Source: Guptibacillus spartinae
GTDB lineage: Bacteria; Bacillota; Bacilli; Bacillales; Guptibacillaceae
Length of the DNA stretch: 64,000 bases
Direction of reading: 5' to 3'
Assembly (NCBI RefSeq): GCF_028610625.1
Contig: NZ_JAQQWU010000001.1
Span: 124,001 to 188,000, forward strand
The position numbers and the translations under genes were made by a program. Below the pieces are notes generated by a model. The model was not told the DNA's origin. It worked only from the letters and a program-made list of their open reading frames with translations, and made no database searches. Each line of letters begins with the position of its first letter. Within the stretch, counting starts at the first letter, position 1. Positions 42,997-50,980 of this stretch are shown piece after piece.

Positions 42997-43758
42997 TTAG
43001 CTATGACAAAAGGAAAAGCTTCGAAGCTCAAATGAAGTTGTTTGATAGGCTTTAGCAATCCCTTCTGAAAAGACTAACTTTTTTGGAACTCGCTTCAGTT
43101 GAACTTGAAACGTCTGCTCTTCCTTAAATAAGGGATAGGAAAGATAGATGATTTCCTCAGATTTCCAATGTGTTAGGATCGGATTGTCTTTGGTTAGAAA
43201 ATAGAAAGATTGCGGAAACCCTCTTTTAAACCATGAAATCTCATCCTCTTTTGACACACCTGGCTCTTGGAAGCAGGCATATAAGGACAAATCATCACAG
43301 AACTGGAGCAATTGATAATGAAATGTAAGAAGTGAATCAGTTAGATCAAAGCTTTCGCTAAGTTGATTTTGTCTTATCGTCTCTTCTTTATAAAATGTTT
43401 TAGCTAGATTAGAGGTAGCACCGTTAAAGAAAGATTGATAATGTTTGCTACAAAGAAAACCACCGTAATTTGTTTCTTTACTAACTTCGTCTATTCCTTT
43501 CTTATAAAACGTTAATTTAGGAGCGAGCGGGAAATCTAGAAAAGAATAAGGACTATTAAGGCGATCATTCCAAAACGGAACGTCATCAAGCGGCACCCAG
43601 CCGCAGTCATGATATTGAATGGCATGTATAACATCTTCACGATAAAGTGAGTCAGGCCAATAGTGTTCTCTTAACGCTGTTGCAAACTGCCCGGATAAAA
43701 GCGCATGATCATGCTGAGTAATCATAACAAAACAATCATTCTCCTCGTAAACAATCAT
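42997..43758 (-). CDS. DUF3891 family protein (253 aa)
   Basis: The N-terminal third has the DUF3891 pattern: MITQHDHALLSGQFATALRE, HAIQYHDCGWVPLD and a following FLDFPLAPKLTFY. The His/Asp residues in QHDH and YHDCGW recall HD-type metal sites, but the function is unknown. The ATG at 43758 follows AAAGGAT. The family is common in Bacillaceae and lies alone here. Confidence 0.8.
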   Translation of the reverse strand: MIVYEENDCFVMITQHDHALLSGQFATALREHYWPDSLYREDVIHAIQYHDCGWVPLDDVPFWNDRLNSPYSFLDFPLAPKLTFYKKGIDEVSKETNYGGFLCSKHYQSFFNGATSNLAKTFYKEETIRQNQLSESFDLTDSLLTFHYQLLQFCDDLSLYACFQEPGVSKEDEISWFKRGFPQSFYFLTKDNPILTHWKSEEIIYLSYPLFKEEQTFQVQLKRVPKKLVFSEGIAKAYQTTSFELRSFSFCHS

Positions 43759-43837
43759 CAAATCAATCCTTTCAAGAAAAGCGTATTTGACCGCTTACCC
43801 TGTATTAGGGGTAGAAGAGCTATCAAATGAATTGTAA

Positions 43838-43870
43838 TAAAAAAGCGATTCCGTTAAGGAGCGCTTTTTT
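43838..43870 (-). terminator. Terminator of the PrcB-like lipoprotein gene
   Basis: AAAAAAGCG and CGCTTTTTT around a 14-base loop, overlapping the stop codon. Confidence 0.7.
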
Positions 43871-44300
43871 GAATCTCTTTAAAGTTAACGCGGGCATTTG
43901 TCATATCCACTTTCGCTATGACAATTGGTTTAGTAATCGCTTGTGTGACCATGTCATCTTTTTTTGGATCGGTATAATAATAAGAGACAACGAGTTCCTC
44001 ATCGACTTTTTCGATACTTTTGATATTAACTGAATATCCGCCCGTTGGCATCTCGCCTCGAGTAATAATAATATAGAGGTCCTCGTCAGAAGGAATTGTA
44101 AAAGTCGATTTTTCTAACCATTTTTGTTGAACGGTTGCTTGAATGTCTTTGGGTGCACTTTTCATTTCCACCGTTTCAAAAGCGATTTTTTCTTTCATTT
44201 TTTCGCCCCCATTTGACTCGTTTTCTGACTCTGAGGCATTATTTCCACAACCTGCCAAAATCATAAAGACTACTGATAGTAGTAATAGTATTGAACGCAA
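43854..44300 (-). CDS. Lipoprotein with PrcB C-terminal-like domain
   Basis: A 148-residue lipoprotein with lipobox MILAGCG (Cys about residue 18), a Ser/Glu/Asn-rich linker and a PrcB_C-like domain: LYIIITRGEMPTGGYSVNI followed by IEKVDEELVVSYYYTDPKKD and TKPIVIAKV. PrcB-type domains are protease-associated in spirochaetes; in Bacillus the role is unclear. It starts with TTG after AAAGGGG. Confidence 0.75.
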   Translation of the reverse strand: MRSILLLLSVVFMILAGCGNNASESENESNGGEKMKEKIAFETVEMKSAPKDIQATVQQKWLEKSTFTIPSDEDLYIIITRGEMPTGGYSVNIKSIEKVDEELVVSYYYTDPKKDDMVTQAITKPIVIAKVDMTNARVNFKEIQKSAP

Positions 44301-44467
44301 CTTCCTACCCCTTTCTGCTCATAACCCTTCCTACTAGGAAGATGATTATCTTAAGTTTAGCGAATTTTAATAAGCTTGGAAAGAGTAGGGTGATTAAACG
44401 ATTACAAATTCGTAACATAGGGTAATAAATAGTGGTGAGCAAATGGCGTAACGAAAGGAGAATGGAG

Positions 44468-44686
44468 ATGCAAAAAGAAATAGTAAGCTTTTTAAAAAAC
44501 GTGGAAGAACCAGTCACAACTAGAGAGATTATGGAATACTTATCGGGTAAGGGGTTTAACCCTGATGAGGAAGAGCTCGTTCGAGCCATAAAGAATATGC
44601 CAAAGGGAGTAGTGAAGGAAGAATATGACGCATCGGTTATTGATCCTTCCCCATCCGTTGTATATAAAGCTGGACCGAACGCATAA
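44468..44686 (+). CDS. Small wHTH-like hypothetical protein (72 aa)
   Basis: The sequence EIVSFLKNVEEPVTTREIME followed by LSGKGFNPDEEELVRAIKNM looks like a winged-helix fold, so nucleic-acid binding is possible. The ATG at 44468 is seven bases after AAAGGAG; an ATG two codons earlier is too close. No family recognised. Confidence 0.55.
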   Translation: MQKEIVSFLKNVEEPVTTREIMEYLSGKGFNPDEEELVRAIKNMPKGVVKEEYDASVIDPSPSVVYKAGPNA

Positions 44687-44690
44687 CGGT

Positions 44691-44780
44691 TTATTTTCGA
44701 AATCGATCAACAAAATACAACCCAAAAATGAGTAGAAATACGATTCCAACTCCATAGAGTAGATCGATGATAACTTCCAT
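44691..44780 (-). CDS. 29-residue single-helix membrane peptide
   Basis: Encodes an acidic N-terminus, one hydrophobic helix (LYGVGIVFLLIFGLYF) and a basic C-terminus (DRFRK), a clear one-span topology. An AGGATG ribosome binding site lies nine bases upstream. It ends five bases from the convergent wHTH-like gene. Below usual gene-calling length; function unknown. Confidence 0.5.
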   Translation of the reverse strand: MEVIIDLLYGVGIVFLLIFGLYFVDRFRK

Positions 44781-44911
44781 CTTAAGACATCCTTTCAAAC
44801 TGTTTAGTTTAAGTGTACCAAATGTTCCTCCTCCCTTTAGATTTATTTGTTATGGAAGGGTAGAGAAATGATATAATAGGGTCATTGAGTGAAGCATGGA
44901 AGGATGTCGTC

Positions 44912-45436
44912 ATGAAAAATTGGAAGTTGGATCGCTCAAAGTTGATCATCCTATTTTTTATTGCGTTTATTATTGTAGGCGCTGTCAACGTACTGTTTAG
45001 CGATCGTAAAATGAATACGAGTGAATACTTACTTAGTGAGAATCAGCGTGACGTTGTTTCGCGGTCTGAAACACAGCCGAAGATACCAGTAGGTGCGCTT
45101 GTCAATAGTAAGCTTGCTGAAAATGGTGCAATCACTCTTAAAGCTAAAATTAAATATGAAGGGGAAGAAGAGACAAAAATTGAGGTAGTCGATAATAGTA
45201 TGTTAAATTATCAAATTACAGAAGAAAAGTCCGACAAAGTTATTGTCCCTTATGCGTCTTCAGACCCTTCCGTTCCAAAGTCAATCTCTACAGATGAAAT
45301 TATTGAAGGAAAGTCTTTGACAACTGATCCACTTGATTCAGGGGTTTATCAAATTGAAGTGACGGTTCCGATTATAATGGACGAGAAGGAAGAGAGTTTC
45401 TTATTTCGCATACCTGTCGAGATTTCCTCATCATGA
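44912..45436 (+). CDS. Membrane-anchored extracellular hypothetical protein (174 aa)
   Basis: A basic N-terminus and one helix (about residues 10-31) anchor a beta-rich outer domain of about 140 residues (AITLKAKIKYEGEEETKIEV; YQIEVTVPIIMDEKEESFLF). No family recognised. The ATG at 44912 has AAGGATG upstream; an earlier in-frame GTG/TTG region lacks support. It lies next to another anchored unknown (45552-46961), which may be functionally related. Confidence 0.6.
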   Translation: MKNWKLDRSKLIILFFIAFIIVGAVNVLFSDRKMNTSEYLLSENQRDVVSRSETQPKIPVGALVNSKLAENGAITLKAKIKYEGEEETKIEVVDNSMLNYQITEEKSDKVIVPYASSDPSVPKSISTDEIIEGKSLTTDPLDSGVYQIEVTVPIIMDEKEESFLFRIPVEISSS

Positions 45437-45443
45437 ACACTAG

Positions 45444-45469
45444 AAAACTCCCAATTAGGGAGTTTTTTT
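45444..45469 (+). terminator. Terminator after the 174-aa anchored protein gene
   Basis: AAAACTCCC and GGGAGTTTT around AATTA with T tail. Confidence 0.88.
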
Positions 45470-45551
45470 ATAGTAGTTCTTTTTATACTGGGTTAAACTG
45501 TCAGAAAGAAACTGATAGAATAGAAGGATACGACACAAGTGGAGGGTTTTT

Positions 45552-46961
45552 GTGAAGAAGCTGAATCTCTATAAAATTATCGCAATTTTCGTATCATTTG
45601 CTTTGTTTCTTATCATTTTTAATCACTTCCAACATGGTGAACCGAATTTTGAAGTAAATGACTCTATGTTTGATGTGTATGAATCAGTTCATGAATGGGA
45701 GAAGTCTATGAATAATAGTATTCCACAATTACAGTTAGCAAAAGAGATAGGGGCAATAAAAAATAATCAACATCGCATCCCTCTTCTCGCGGCTGAACGA
45801 GACCTAATGATCCATGATGTCATGGTTGTTCACTATGGCGCGGTCTATGTCACTTACTCCTTCTCCATGAAGGAAAAGGATGAACCGTATAATATACCTA
45901 CGCTTCAAATTGGTTCCTTACGATTTAAAGGGAATGGGAACGCCGATCAATCCTATTTAGTAAATCAACAACAAATATCAAGTCAGACAAGTGGAAAGCC
46001 ATCTGTGATTAATCATCGTATTTACCGTGCAGATATCTTATATCCGAATCTTGAGGAAACTGACTTTATTGAAGAATTTGATCAATTACCAGATGTTGAT
46101 TCGGTTATGCTCGAAAATCTGGTCGTACAGGTGAGCGATGAGAAGGTGAAAGTCGATAATCAAGAGCTCGATTTGAGTAGTGATTACCCAAACCATCTTT
46201 ATGGTGAAGCGGATTTGAATCAGAGGGTACATACAGAAGAAGGAAATTTTATTTTCACTCGTTTGGAGGCTGGGCTTAATTCAAATAAATTGTATATTGA
46301 AGGCATGGATAACCCACTTGCACGTATAGTGATGAAAAATACGAACCAAAAAGATTTTTATTCGTTTGAACGTCCTTTATTAAAAGATGATCGAGGGACT
46401 TTCGTGGCGCTTGAACCGTTTCGTTCGTTACAAGAGAAGTTTTCCTACAAAGTTAATGAAGTGATTTTCAATCAAGATGGCGTGATTCGTAAGGAGCTTA
46501 CGAAAACGGATTGGAATGAGATGGAAAAGGATGAAAAGATTCCTCTGGGAGAATACAGTGGGCTAACCTATTCAATTCAAGCTGAAAATAAGGGGGACGG
46601 TAACCAGCTTGTTCTTTCAATTGATGCTAAGACAGGGGAGCCTCCACAATTATTGAGTCAGTTTTACATGGAAAGCAAGCAGGCTTATGAAGATCGTTTA
46701 CGTTCAGTACCAGAAGAGGAACGAGCGATTTATGAAGAACAAAAACCGCCTTTATTAAGTATACAAGATAAAAATAAAAATGATGTTCTCATCTACCAAA
46801 CGTCTTCTAGAGAGGTACCGAAAGAATTTCGGATTGATTTTGATTATGAACATTTTTCTTCAGGATTGCCTGCTGTGATCACCTTATCAAACTTACCTGA
46901 TTTCGAGTCAGTGGATGTTAATTTAAAAGGGACTCTAGAATTAAACGAAAAAAATAAATAA
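45552..46961 (+). CDS. Membrane-anchored extracellular hypothetical protein (469 aa)
   Basis: One N-terminal helix (IIAIFVSFALFLIIFN, residues 9-24) is followed by about 440 extracellular residues rich in beta strands, without cysteines and without a motif I know. GTG start after GGAGGG. It may be a surface sensor or adhesin-like protein. It ends 90 bases before a terminator. Confidence 0.65.
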   Translation: MKKLNLYKIIAIFVSFALFLIIFNHFQHGEPNFEVNDSMFDVYESVHEWEKSMNNSIPQLQLAKEIGAIKNNQHRIPLLAAERDLMIHDVMVVHYGAVYVTYSFSMKEKDEPYNIPTLQIGSLRFKGNGNADQSYLVNQQQISSQTSGKPSVINHRIYRADILYPNLEETDFIEEFDQLPDVDSVMLENLVVQVSDEKVKVDNQELDLSSDYPNHLYGEADLNQRVHTEEGNFIFTRLEAGLNSNKLYIEGMDNPLARIVMKNTNQKDFYSFERPLLKDDRGTFVALEPFRSLQEKFSYKVNEVIFNQDGVIRKELTKTDWNEMEKDEKIPLGEYSGLTYSIQAENKGDGNQLVLSIDAKTGEPPQLLSQFYMESKQAYEDRLRSVPEEERAIYEEQKPPLLSIQDKNKNDVLIYQTSSREVPKEFRIDFDYEHFSSGLPAVITLSNLPDFESVDVNLKGTLELNEKNK

Positions 46962-47051
46962 AAAATTTAAATTTGAAGTTTGGTTTTTAGTGAATGGGGA
47001 ATATTCTTTTCATAACCCCCTAAGTAGTTTGAAAGTGATTTTCCCCCTGTT

Positions 47052-47080
47052 AACCGTACTCATGTGAGTGCGGTTTTTTT
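47052..47080 (+). terminator. Terminator after the 469-aa protein gene
   Basis: AACCGTACTCA and TGAGTGCGGTT with one mismatch, followed by seven T residues. Confidence 0.85.
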
Positions 47081-47187
47081 ATTTCATACATGAAATGGAG
47101 ATGAAAGGATGAAGCGTTTCCATTAACCGGTATTCGTGGTAACCTTTTAGGAGAGACTCAATTATAGAAAGTGAGAGGATGAGGCAT

Positions 47188-47643
47188 TTGGCGAAGAAAG
47201 GAATTTTGACTGAGCTTACTGAAGATCTTGTATCTTTTTTTGAAGGGGAGAAGCTTGTCATGCTTTCAACGATTGACCATGAAAGCGGGACTCCAAACGT
47301 ATCAGCCATATCATGGGTGAAATGTTTAAATAAGAATAACATTCGCTTTTCAGTTACATCAAACTCACGTACGATTCAAAATGTAAGAGAGAATGCGAAT
47401 GTTGTCTTAACCATCATTGGATTGGAAACCGTGTATTCCATTCACGGAAATGCCTCAATCCTTGAAGAAGCCATGAAAGGTGTTTCATTAAAACTTGCGA
47501 AAATTAATGTGAAGATCGATCAAGTAATGGAAACAATGTTTTGGGGAGCAAAAATTACAGCCGAACCCCAATATGAGAAAACGTATAACCAAAAAAAAGC
47601 AGAAGAATTAGATGAAGAAGTGTATGAAGCGTTATTGAAATAG
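47188..47643 (+). CDS. Pyridoxamine 5'-phosphate oxidase-family flavin-binding protein
   Basis: A 151-residue split-barrel protein: KLVMLSTIDHESGTPNVSAI, NIRFSVTSNSRTIQNVREN and VVLTIIGLETVYSIHGNASI match the general PNPOx-like family that binds FMN or F420-like cofactors. Substrate unknown. TTG at 47188 is favoured, nine bases after GAGAGG; the ATG at 47179 abuts that site. Confidence 0.78.
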   Translation: MAKKGILTELTEDLVSFFEGEKLVMLSTIDHESGTPNVSAISWVKCLNKNNIRFSVTSNSRTIQNVRENANVVLTIIGLETVYSIHGNASILEEAMKGVSLKLAKINVKIDQVMETMFWGAKITAEPQYEKTYNQKKAEELDEEVYEALLK

Positions 47644-47744
47644 CAACATACTTTCTTATCACAATTTTTTGTGATTTAATGAAAGAATAAGCATTTTGTG
47701 CTGTCGCTCTGACATATGCACCAGGAAACGAGGTTGATTCCCAT

Positions 47745-48371
47745 ATGGAGTGGGAAATGATTAAAGACTTTTTAAATGAAGAAACAATCAGACAATGGCT
47801 GGGGCAATATCGTGCGCTTGGGCCACTACCAGGAATTCTGCTTCCTATGCTTGAAGCGGTGATTCCAATCTTGCCGCTGTTTCTATTCGTAGCAGGGAAT
47901 GCTGCAGCGTATGGATTTTGGTATGGTTCTTTGCTTTCATGGCTCGGTGCATCTCTTGGTGCTCTGATTGTTTTTATGGTGGTCAGACGGCTTGCAAGGC
48001 AGCGTTTCATGCGAGTAGTAACCAAACACGCTAAAATCGAAAAAACACTACGCTGGATCGAGCGACATGGATTTGGAATGGTGTTCCTGCTTCTATGCTT
48101 TCCATTTACACCTTCAGCATTAATTAATGTGGTGGCAGGTCTCTCCAATATGAGTATTCGAAGTTTTGTTCTAGCTGTTTTACTTGGGAAAATGGTGATG
48201 ATCTTAATCGTCTCTTTTATTGGACATGATGTATTTGCGTTAATCCATCAACCACTGCAGTTAGTTCTCATTCTTGTGGCGATCGTCCTCCTTTGGGGAG
48301 CGGGTAAATTAATTGAAGTGAAACTAAATCAGCGTCCTCGCAAGCATCGCACTGAGGATCAGGCTAGATAA
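47745..48371 (+). CDS. TVP38/TMEM64 (VTT-domain) membrane protein
   Basis: A 208-residue integral membrane protein of the DedA/VTT superfamily: LGPLPGILLPMLEAVIPILP, LSWLGASLGALIVFMVVRR, the FPFTPSALINVVAGLSNMS signature and a further two helices, with a basic C-terminus. These proteins act in lipid movement or membrane homeostasis. ATG 47745 or 47757 are both possible. Confidence 0.85.
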   Translation: MEWEMIKDFLNEETIRQWLGQYRALGPLPGILLPMLEAVIPILPLFLFVAGNAAAYGFWYGSLLSWLGASLGALIVFMVVRRLARQRFMRVVTKHAKIEKTLRWIERHGFGMVFLLLCFPFTPSALINVVAGLSNMSIRSFVLAVLLGKMVMILIVSFIGHDVFALIHQPLQLVLILVAIVLLWGAGKLIEVKLNQRPRKHRTEDQAR

Positions 48372-48375
48372 ATAG

Positions 48376-48404
48376 AAAGCCATGCCGGTTTCGGCATGGC
48401 TTTT
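48376..48404 (+). terminator. Terminator after the TVP38 gene
   Basis: AAAGCCATGCCG and CGGCATGGCTTT around GTTT. Confidence 0.88.
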
Positions 48405-48419
48405 GTGTGCATCCGTTTC

Positions 48420-48900
48420 TAAACGCTCGTCTTCGCTTTTCGTGAGATCCAGCTACAGCGCCCAGACACTCGGTCACTTCACCCTATAACTCGAACACAA
48501 AAACCGTGTTCAATTTATAGGGTTCCAGTGCCTGCCGTGTCTAACCGCTCACTTCCGCTTCCTCTCGATCGCTTCACCTCCTAAAATGAACACAAAGACC
48601 GTGTTCTTTTGATAAGGCTCCAGCGCTTGTCGACCCTAACCGCCCACTTCCGCTTTTCAAATGATCCAGCTACGACTCGCAGAAACTGCGATATTTCACT
48701 CTTTCACCAGAACACAAAAAGCGTGTTCTAGTTCAAGAGTTCCAATATCTCCGTTTCTAAACGCTCGTCTTCGCTTTTCGTAGATCCAGCTGCAGTGGGC
48801 AGACACTCGGTCACTTCACCTTTTCATCCGAACACAAAAACCGTGTTCAAATGAAAAGGTTCCAGTGCCTGCCGTGTCTAACCGCCCACTTCCGCTTTTC
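48420..48900. repeat. Array of four repeat units with GAACAC...GTGTTC hairpins
   Basis: About 480 bases without a gene, made of diverged units. Each has GAACAC and GTGTTC (48493-48511, 48588-48606, 48710-48728, 48830-48848) around a seven-base spacer such as AAAAACC, enclosed by a unit-specific outer stem (for example CCCTATAA with TTATAGGG, ACTCTT with AAGAGT, ACCTTTTCAT with ATGAAAAGGT). The units are joined by shared blocks such as AGACACTCGGTCACTTCACC, CTAACCGCCCACTTCCGCTT and TTTCTAAACGCTCGTC. Related single blocks lie at 2446 and 20166. Not CRISPR: no uniform repeats or spacers. Nature unknown; possibly a small structured interspersed element. Confidence 0.7.
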
Positions 48901-48903
48901 TAG

Positions 48904-49242
48904 TTAAAATATCCTTTTTTTGTCTCTTTCTTCTTTAAGTATTTCAACGGCTTCTCGGAAGCGTTGGGAGTGGATGATTTCGCGTTCTCTTAGGAAGGCG
49001 AGGGAGTCGTTTAGGTCTGGGTCGTCTGAGAGGTCGATGATCCATTGGTAGGTGGCTCGTGCTTTTTCTTCTGCGGCGATGTCTTCGTACAGGTCAGCGA
49101 TGGGATCGCCTTTAGCGGCGATGTAACTTGCTGTCCACGGTACGCCAGCTGCGTTGGAATAAAAGAGGGCACTGTCATGATTGGCGTAATGGGCGCCAAG
49201 TCCAGCTTCTTTCATTTGGTCGGCTGTGGCATCTTTGGTTAG
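48904..49242 (-). CDS. cotJC: cotJC, 3' part (codons 78-189 and stop) of the interrupted gene
   Basis: This segment encodes the last 112 residues of CotJC, from LTKDATADQMKEAG to the end EERDKKRIF, including EDIAAEEKARATYQWIID and the ferritin-like helices with metal-binding Glu/His residues (HSQRFREAVEIL). CotJC is a manganese-catalase-like spore coat protein. There is no start codon or ribosome binding site here: upstream of 49242 the frame continues into element DNA that is unrelated to CotJC. The 5' part is at 62993-63223, and fusing the two at the shared AAA codon restores an unbroken gene of 189 codons. Confidence 0.93.
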   Translation of the reverse strand, partial: LTKDATADQMKEAGLGAHYANHDSALFYSNAAGVPWTASYIAAKGDPIADLYEDIAAEEKARATYQWIIDLSDDPDLNDSLAFLREREIIHSQRFREAVEILKEERDKKRIF

Positions 49243-49262
49243 TTTATAGATTGAAACCAATA
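49228..49262. other. Left attachment junction of the cotJC element
   Basis: Host cotJC sequence meets element sequence at 49243-49245 (AAA on the reverse strand), also present at 62993-62995. The preceding codon is TAT here and TAC at the other end, so the identical core is only about three bases, as expected for a serine-recombinase crossover with a two-base (AA) overlap. Confidence 0.75.
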
Positions 49263-49279
49263 TGCAACTATGGTAAAGT
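49251..49279 (+). promoter_or_regulatory. SigA-like promoter of the serine recombinase
   Basis: TTGAAA and TAAAGT with a 17-base spacer, directly inside the left junction and about 45 bases before the start codon. No good SigE or SigK box was found there. Confidence 0.45.
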
Positions 49280-49322
49280 ATTGATACATCAACATTTATC
49301 AAACTTACAGAGGAGCATGAGA

Positions 49323-50885
49323 GTGGAAAATACATTGCCAATGACTAAAATAAAGAAGGTTGCCATTTACAGCAGGAAATCCAGACCAGATGAAACTGAT
49401 GAGGTCATAAAAAGGCAGTTAGCTTATCTTGTTGATAAATGTGTAGAAAATAACTGGGAATTTGAGGTCTTTCAAGAAATTGGATCATCTCAACAAATGG
49501 ATGTGAAGAATAGACCAGAATTAAATAAAATGTTAGATAAGGTAAAGGCATTTCATTATGATGCTGTTGTAGTAACTGATCAGGATAGACTTTCTAGAAC
49601 TACAGTAGGCTTTTCTCAGATCAAAGAAATCCTTACTAATTATGGTGTACACCTTGTAACATCTTCTAAAATATATGACTACACTTCTCAAGAAGATGAC
49701 TTGATGAGTGATATGCAGTCAATTGTAGCAAAGCAAGAGTACCTAAACATTAAGAAAAGACTGGTAAGAGGTAAGAGACAGTCAGCAAAAGAGGGTAACT
49801 GGGTAGGAGGCAAAACTCCTATAGGTTACAGCTATGACCATAAAACTAAAAAATTAGTGCCTGATGAAAATGCTCCTGTTATCAAAAGGATCTTTACATT
49901 ATACCTTGCAGGCAACACCTCTACAGATATAGAGAGAATGTTTGACTTAGAAGGGATATTAACTCCTACAGGATCAAAGTGGAATAAGGCAAGAATATCT
50001 GTAGTACTGGCTAATCCAGTTTATAAGGGTACTGTTATCTATGGTAAGACAAGAATCTCTAAAACAAGTAAAAAACCAAGTGGATCTCCAAGACAGTTAA
50101 AGACAGAGAATGATGAGCAGATCATCTTTGAAAATGCTCATGAGCCTATAGTTTCTGTTGAGGATTGGGATAAAGCAAAAGCAATTAGAGAGGGAAGATT
50201 AACTAGACCTCCTAGTGCAAGGATTGGAAAAGTTATTTTTACTGGATTAATCAAGTGTGCCATCTGTGGAAGGACTCACAGTTTCCAAAGAAGAAAAGGT
50301 AAAGAGTTGAGAGTTACATCCTGTCAAACAAGAAACTATAGTGAGGATGGGATTAAGTACACCACCTGTAAGAATAAAGGAGTTAAACTAGAGAATTTTG
50401 AAGCAGTATTCTTTTCAAAGTTTGCTCAGTTTGTAGATAGGTTGGAGCTGTATCTAGAGGATGTTAAAGGAAACATTAAGGAAGATGAGACTAATCCTGT
50501 AGATGAAAAAAATGTACTAACTAACAATCTAAAGAGGATAGAGGCAAGTATTAAAAAGGTACAGCAAGGTTATATAGCTGAGATTTTCACTGAGGAAGAT
50601 GCCCAGAAACAGATAAAGCAGTTAAAAGCTCAGAGAGAGCATACTGAGGCTCAGTTAGAAAGATTGAATAGTAGGACTAATGATGAGAAGGTAAAAGAGC
50701 TAGAGGCTGTCTTGGAAAGGCTAAAGAGCTTGCTAAAAGGTGAGTCTGAATTAGAAACAAAAGAAATGAATCAATTGCTTACATCTGTAATAGATAGGAT
50801 TGAGTATAAGAGGGTTGGCGATCACAAAGCAGAGATTGATATGAAAATACACTATAAAGGGCAGGCAGAGGAGCTAGAGCAGTAA
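49323..50885 (+). CDS. Large serine recombinase (element excisionase/integrase)
   Basis: A 520-residue recombinase of the SpoIVCA/SprA class. The catalytic domain begins VAIYSRKS with the nucleophile Ser17, followed by DQDRLSR and the E-helix region. The recombinase domain has GGKTPIGYSYD, SKWNKARISVVLANPVYKGT and a zinc ribbon (CAICG at about 312, then CQTR and TTCKNKG), with a coiled coil (about 395-470) in the C-terminal domain. It would act on the att sites at 49243 and 62993. GTG at 49323 is chosen because AGAGGAG lies seven bases upstream; ATG at 49317 is only one base away. It sits 80 bases inside the left end and is transcribed away from it. Only one or two CpG occur in the gene. Confidence 0.93.
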   Translation: MENTLPMTKIKKVAIYSRKSRPDETDEVIKRQLAYLVDKCVENNWEFEVFQEIGSSQQMDVKNRPELNKMLDKVKAFHYDAVVVTDQDRLSRTTVGFSQIKEILTNYGVHLVTSSKIYDYTSQEDDLMSDMQSIVAKQEYLNIKKRLVRGKRQSAKEGNWVGGKTPIGYSYDHKTKKLVPDENAPVIKRIFTLYLAGNTSTDIERMFDLEGILTPTGSKWNKARISVVLANPVYKGTVIYGKTRISKTSKKPSGSPRQLKTENDEQIIFENAHEPIVSVEDWDKAKAIREGRLTRPPSARIGKVIFTGLIKCAICGRTHSFQRRKGKELRVTSCQTRNYSEDGIKYTTCKNKGVKLENFEAVFFSKFAQFVDRLELYLEDVKGNIKEDETNPVDEKNVLTNNLKRIEASIKKVQQGYIAEIFTEEDAQKQIKQLKAQREHTEAQLERLNSRTNDEKVKELEAVLERLKSLLKGESELETKEMNQLLTSVIDRIEYKRVGDHKAEIDMKIHYKGQAEELEQ

Positions 50886-50902
50886 TTCTAGCTTCTTTTT
50901 TA
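50873..50902 (+). terminator. Terminator after the serine recombinase
   Basis: AGCTAGA and TCTAGCT around an eight-base loop with T tail, overlapping the stop codon. Confidence 0.8.
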
Positions 50903-50980
50903 TAGGTATAAAGCTCTGAATATTGTTATATTTTCTGTTATTATAAAGATATGAAGATTTTGGCAATAGGAGTGTAGTGA

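Noticed and set aside
47555-48148. 197-residue leftward ORF
   Set aside because: Antisense to the PNPOx-like and TVP38 genes, without a ribosome binding site; both sense genes are well supported.
48420-48900. CRISPR array
   Set aside because: Units are long and diverged, with internal hairpins and no regular spacers; no cas genes nearby.
49128-49322. N-terminal extension of the serine recombinase frame into cotJC
   Set aside because: This part is antisense to cotJC and beyond the att site; a proper GTG with AGAGGAG lies at 49323.
49243-49341. Element-derived start for the leftward cotJC 3' ORF (ATG at 49341)
   Set aside because: These codons are unrelated to CotJC and have no ribosome binding site; the true 5' part is at the other end of the element.
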